A DNA stretch of 5,877 bases from Hyphomicrobiaceae bacterium. GTDB taxonomy: Bacteria > Pseudomonadota > Alphaproteobacteria > Rhizobiales > Hyphomicrobiaceae. Of the stretch, positions 5,617 through 5,877 are shown piece after piece (within the stretch, counting starts at the first letter, position 1; each line of letters starts with the position of its first letter). The position numbers and the translations under genes were made by a program. The DNA lies in assembly GCA_021775715.1 (NCBI GenBank), contig JAJFHI010000157.1, positions 1 through 5,877 on the forward strand. The letters are read 5' to 3'. Below the pieces are notes generated by a model. It was not told the DNA's origin. It made no database searches and saw only the letters and a list, made by a program, of their open reading frames with translations.

Positions 5617-5657
5617 TATAGTTGGTCGACGAAACATGAATTGGGACACGGTCAGTG

Positions 5658-5877
5658 ATGCGACCAGACGACGTTTCGACAAAATTGACTGTTGCCGGCC
5701 TGGAGAAGGCTGTCGACGACGTTCGCCTTGGTATTGATAATGTAGTGTTGACGGATCTTATGCGACGTCACAACCAGCGCATGTATCGTATTGCACGCGG
5801 TATTTTGCGTAACGATGCTGAGGCTGAAGACATTGTGCAGGATGCGTTTGTAAAAGCGTTTACGGACCTCGACACGT
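5658..5877 (+). CDS. ECF-family RNA polymerase sigma factor (N-terminal part, runs off the window)
   Basis: Seventy-three codons are visible and the frame is still open at the end. After about 33 variable residues comes sigma region 2: RRHNQRMYRIARGILRNDAE (36-55), then AEDIVQDAFVKAFTDLDT (56-73). The AEAEDIVQDAFVKAF pattern (54-68) is the classic ECF core-RNA-polymerase-binding helix. Region 4 and any anti-sigma gene lie beyond the window, so the subgroup cannot be fixed. It does not look like EcfG itself. ATG 5658 is preferred, but an in-frame GTG at 5655 touches it and the ribosome site is weak; an in-frame stop at 5637-5639 bounds the start. Confidence 0.88.
   Translation, partial: MRPDDVSTKLTVAGLEKAVDDVRLGIDNVVLTDLMRRHNQRMYRIARGILRNDAEAEDIVQDAFVKAFTDLDT

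Noticed and set aside
1..5877. CRISPR array, tRNA, rRNA, insertion sequence or attachment site
   Set aside because: No spaced direct repeats, tRNA-like cloverleaf, transposase-like frame or terminal inverted repeats were seen in reading the window.

Overview
The window looks like chromosomal DNA of an alphaproteobacterium, possibly a marine or Rhodospirillales-type lineage. This rests on moderately high GC, the DUF3305/DUF3306 gene pair, an ECF sigma factor preceded by a GGAAC-N17-CGT promoter of alphaproteobacterial style, and a DUF2946 / outer-membrane transporter / PCu(A)C cluster. Species-level placement is not possible by eye.

Left part (1-2997), a molybdenum-cofactor neighbourhood. On the + strand lie the last codons of a probable DUF3305 gene, overlapping by 8 bases a complete DUF3306 gene; this pair normally sits beside formate dehydrogenase genes. 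Converging on it from the - strand is a tight operon, mobA - mobB - secreted subtilisin-like protein, with both junctions being 4-base ATGA overlaps. MobA and MobB make the molybdopterin guanine dinucleotide cofactor used by formate dehydrogenase, so both strands fit one theme. The third gene is the most unusual item here: it keeps the S8 subtilase fold signature, but all four catalytic positions (Asp, His, oxyanion Asn, Ser) are replaced, so it should be a pseudopeptidase.

Middle part (2998-5410), a putative copper-handling cluster on the + strand. After a 175-base divergent intergenic region with a perfect 12-base palindrome come a small exported DUF2946 protein with a CPxC motif, a His/Met-rich outer-membrane beta-barrel protein of the phenol_MetA_deg/transporter type, and a periplasmic PCu(A)C copper chaperone with all metal ligands present. 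The barrel gene is broken by one in-frame TAA at 4226-4228; the reading frame and family-like sequence continue without shift to a C-terminal phenylalanine at 4831. It is either a very recent pseudogene, a sequence error, or a site of readthrough.

Right part (5411-5877): about 250 bases without a credible gene, holding a likely ECF-type promoter and a possible degenerate dispersed repeat, followed by the N-terminal 73 codons of an ECF sigma factor that runs off the window.
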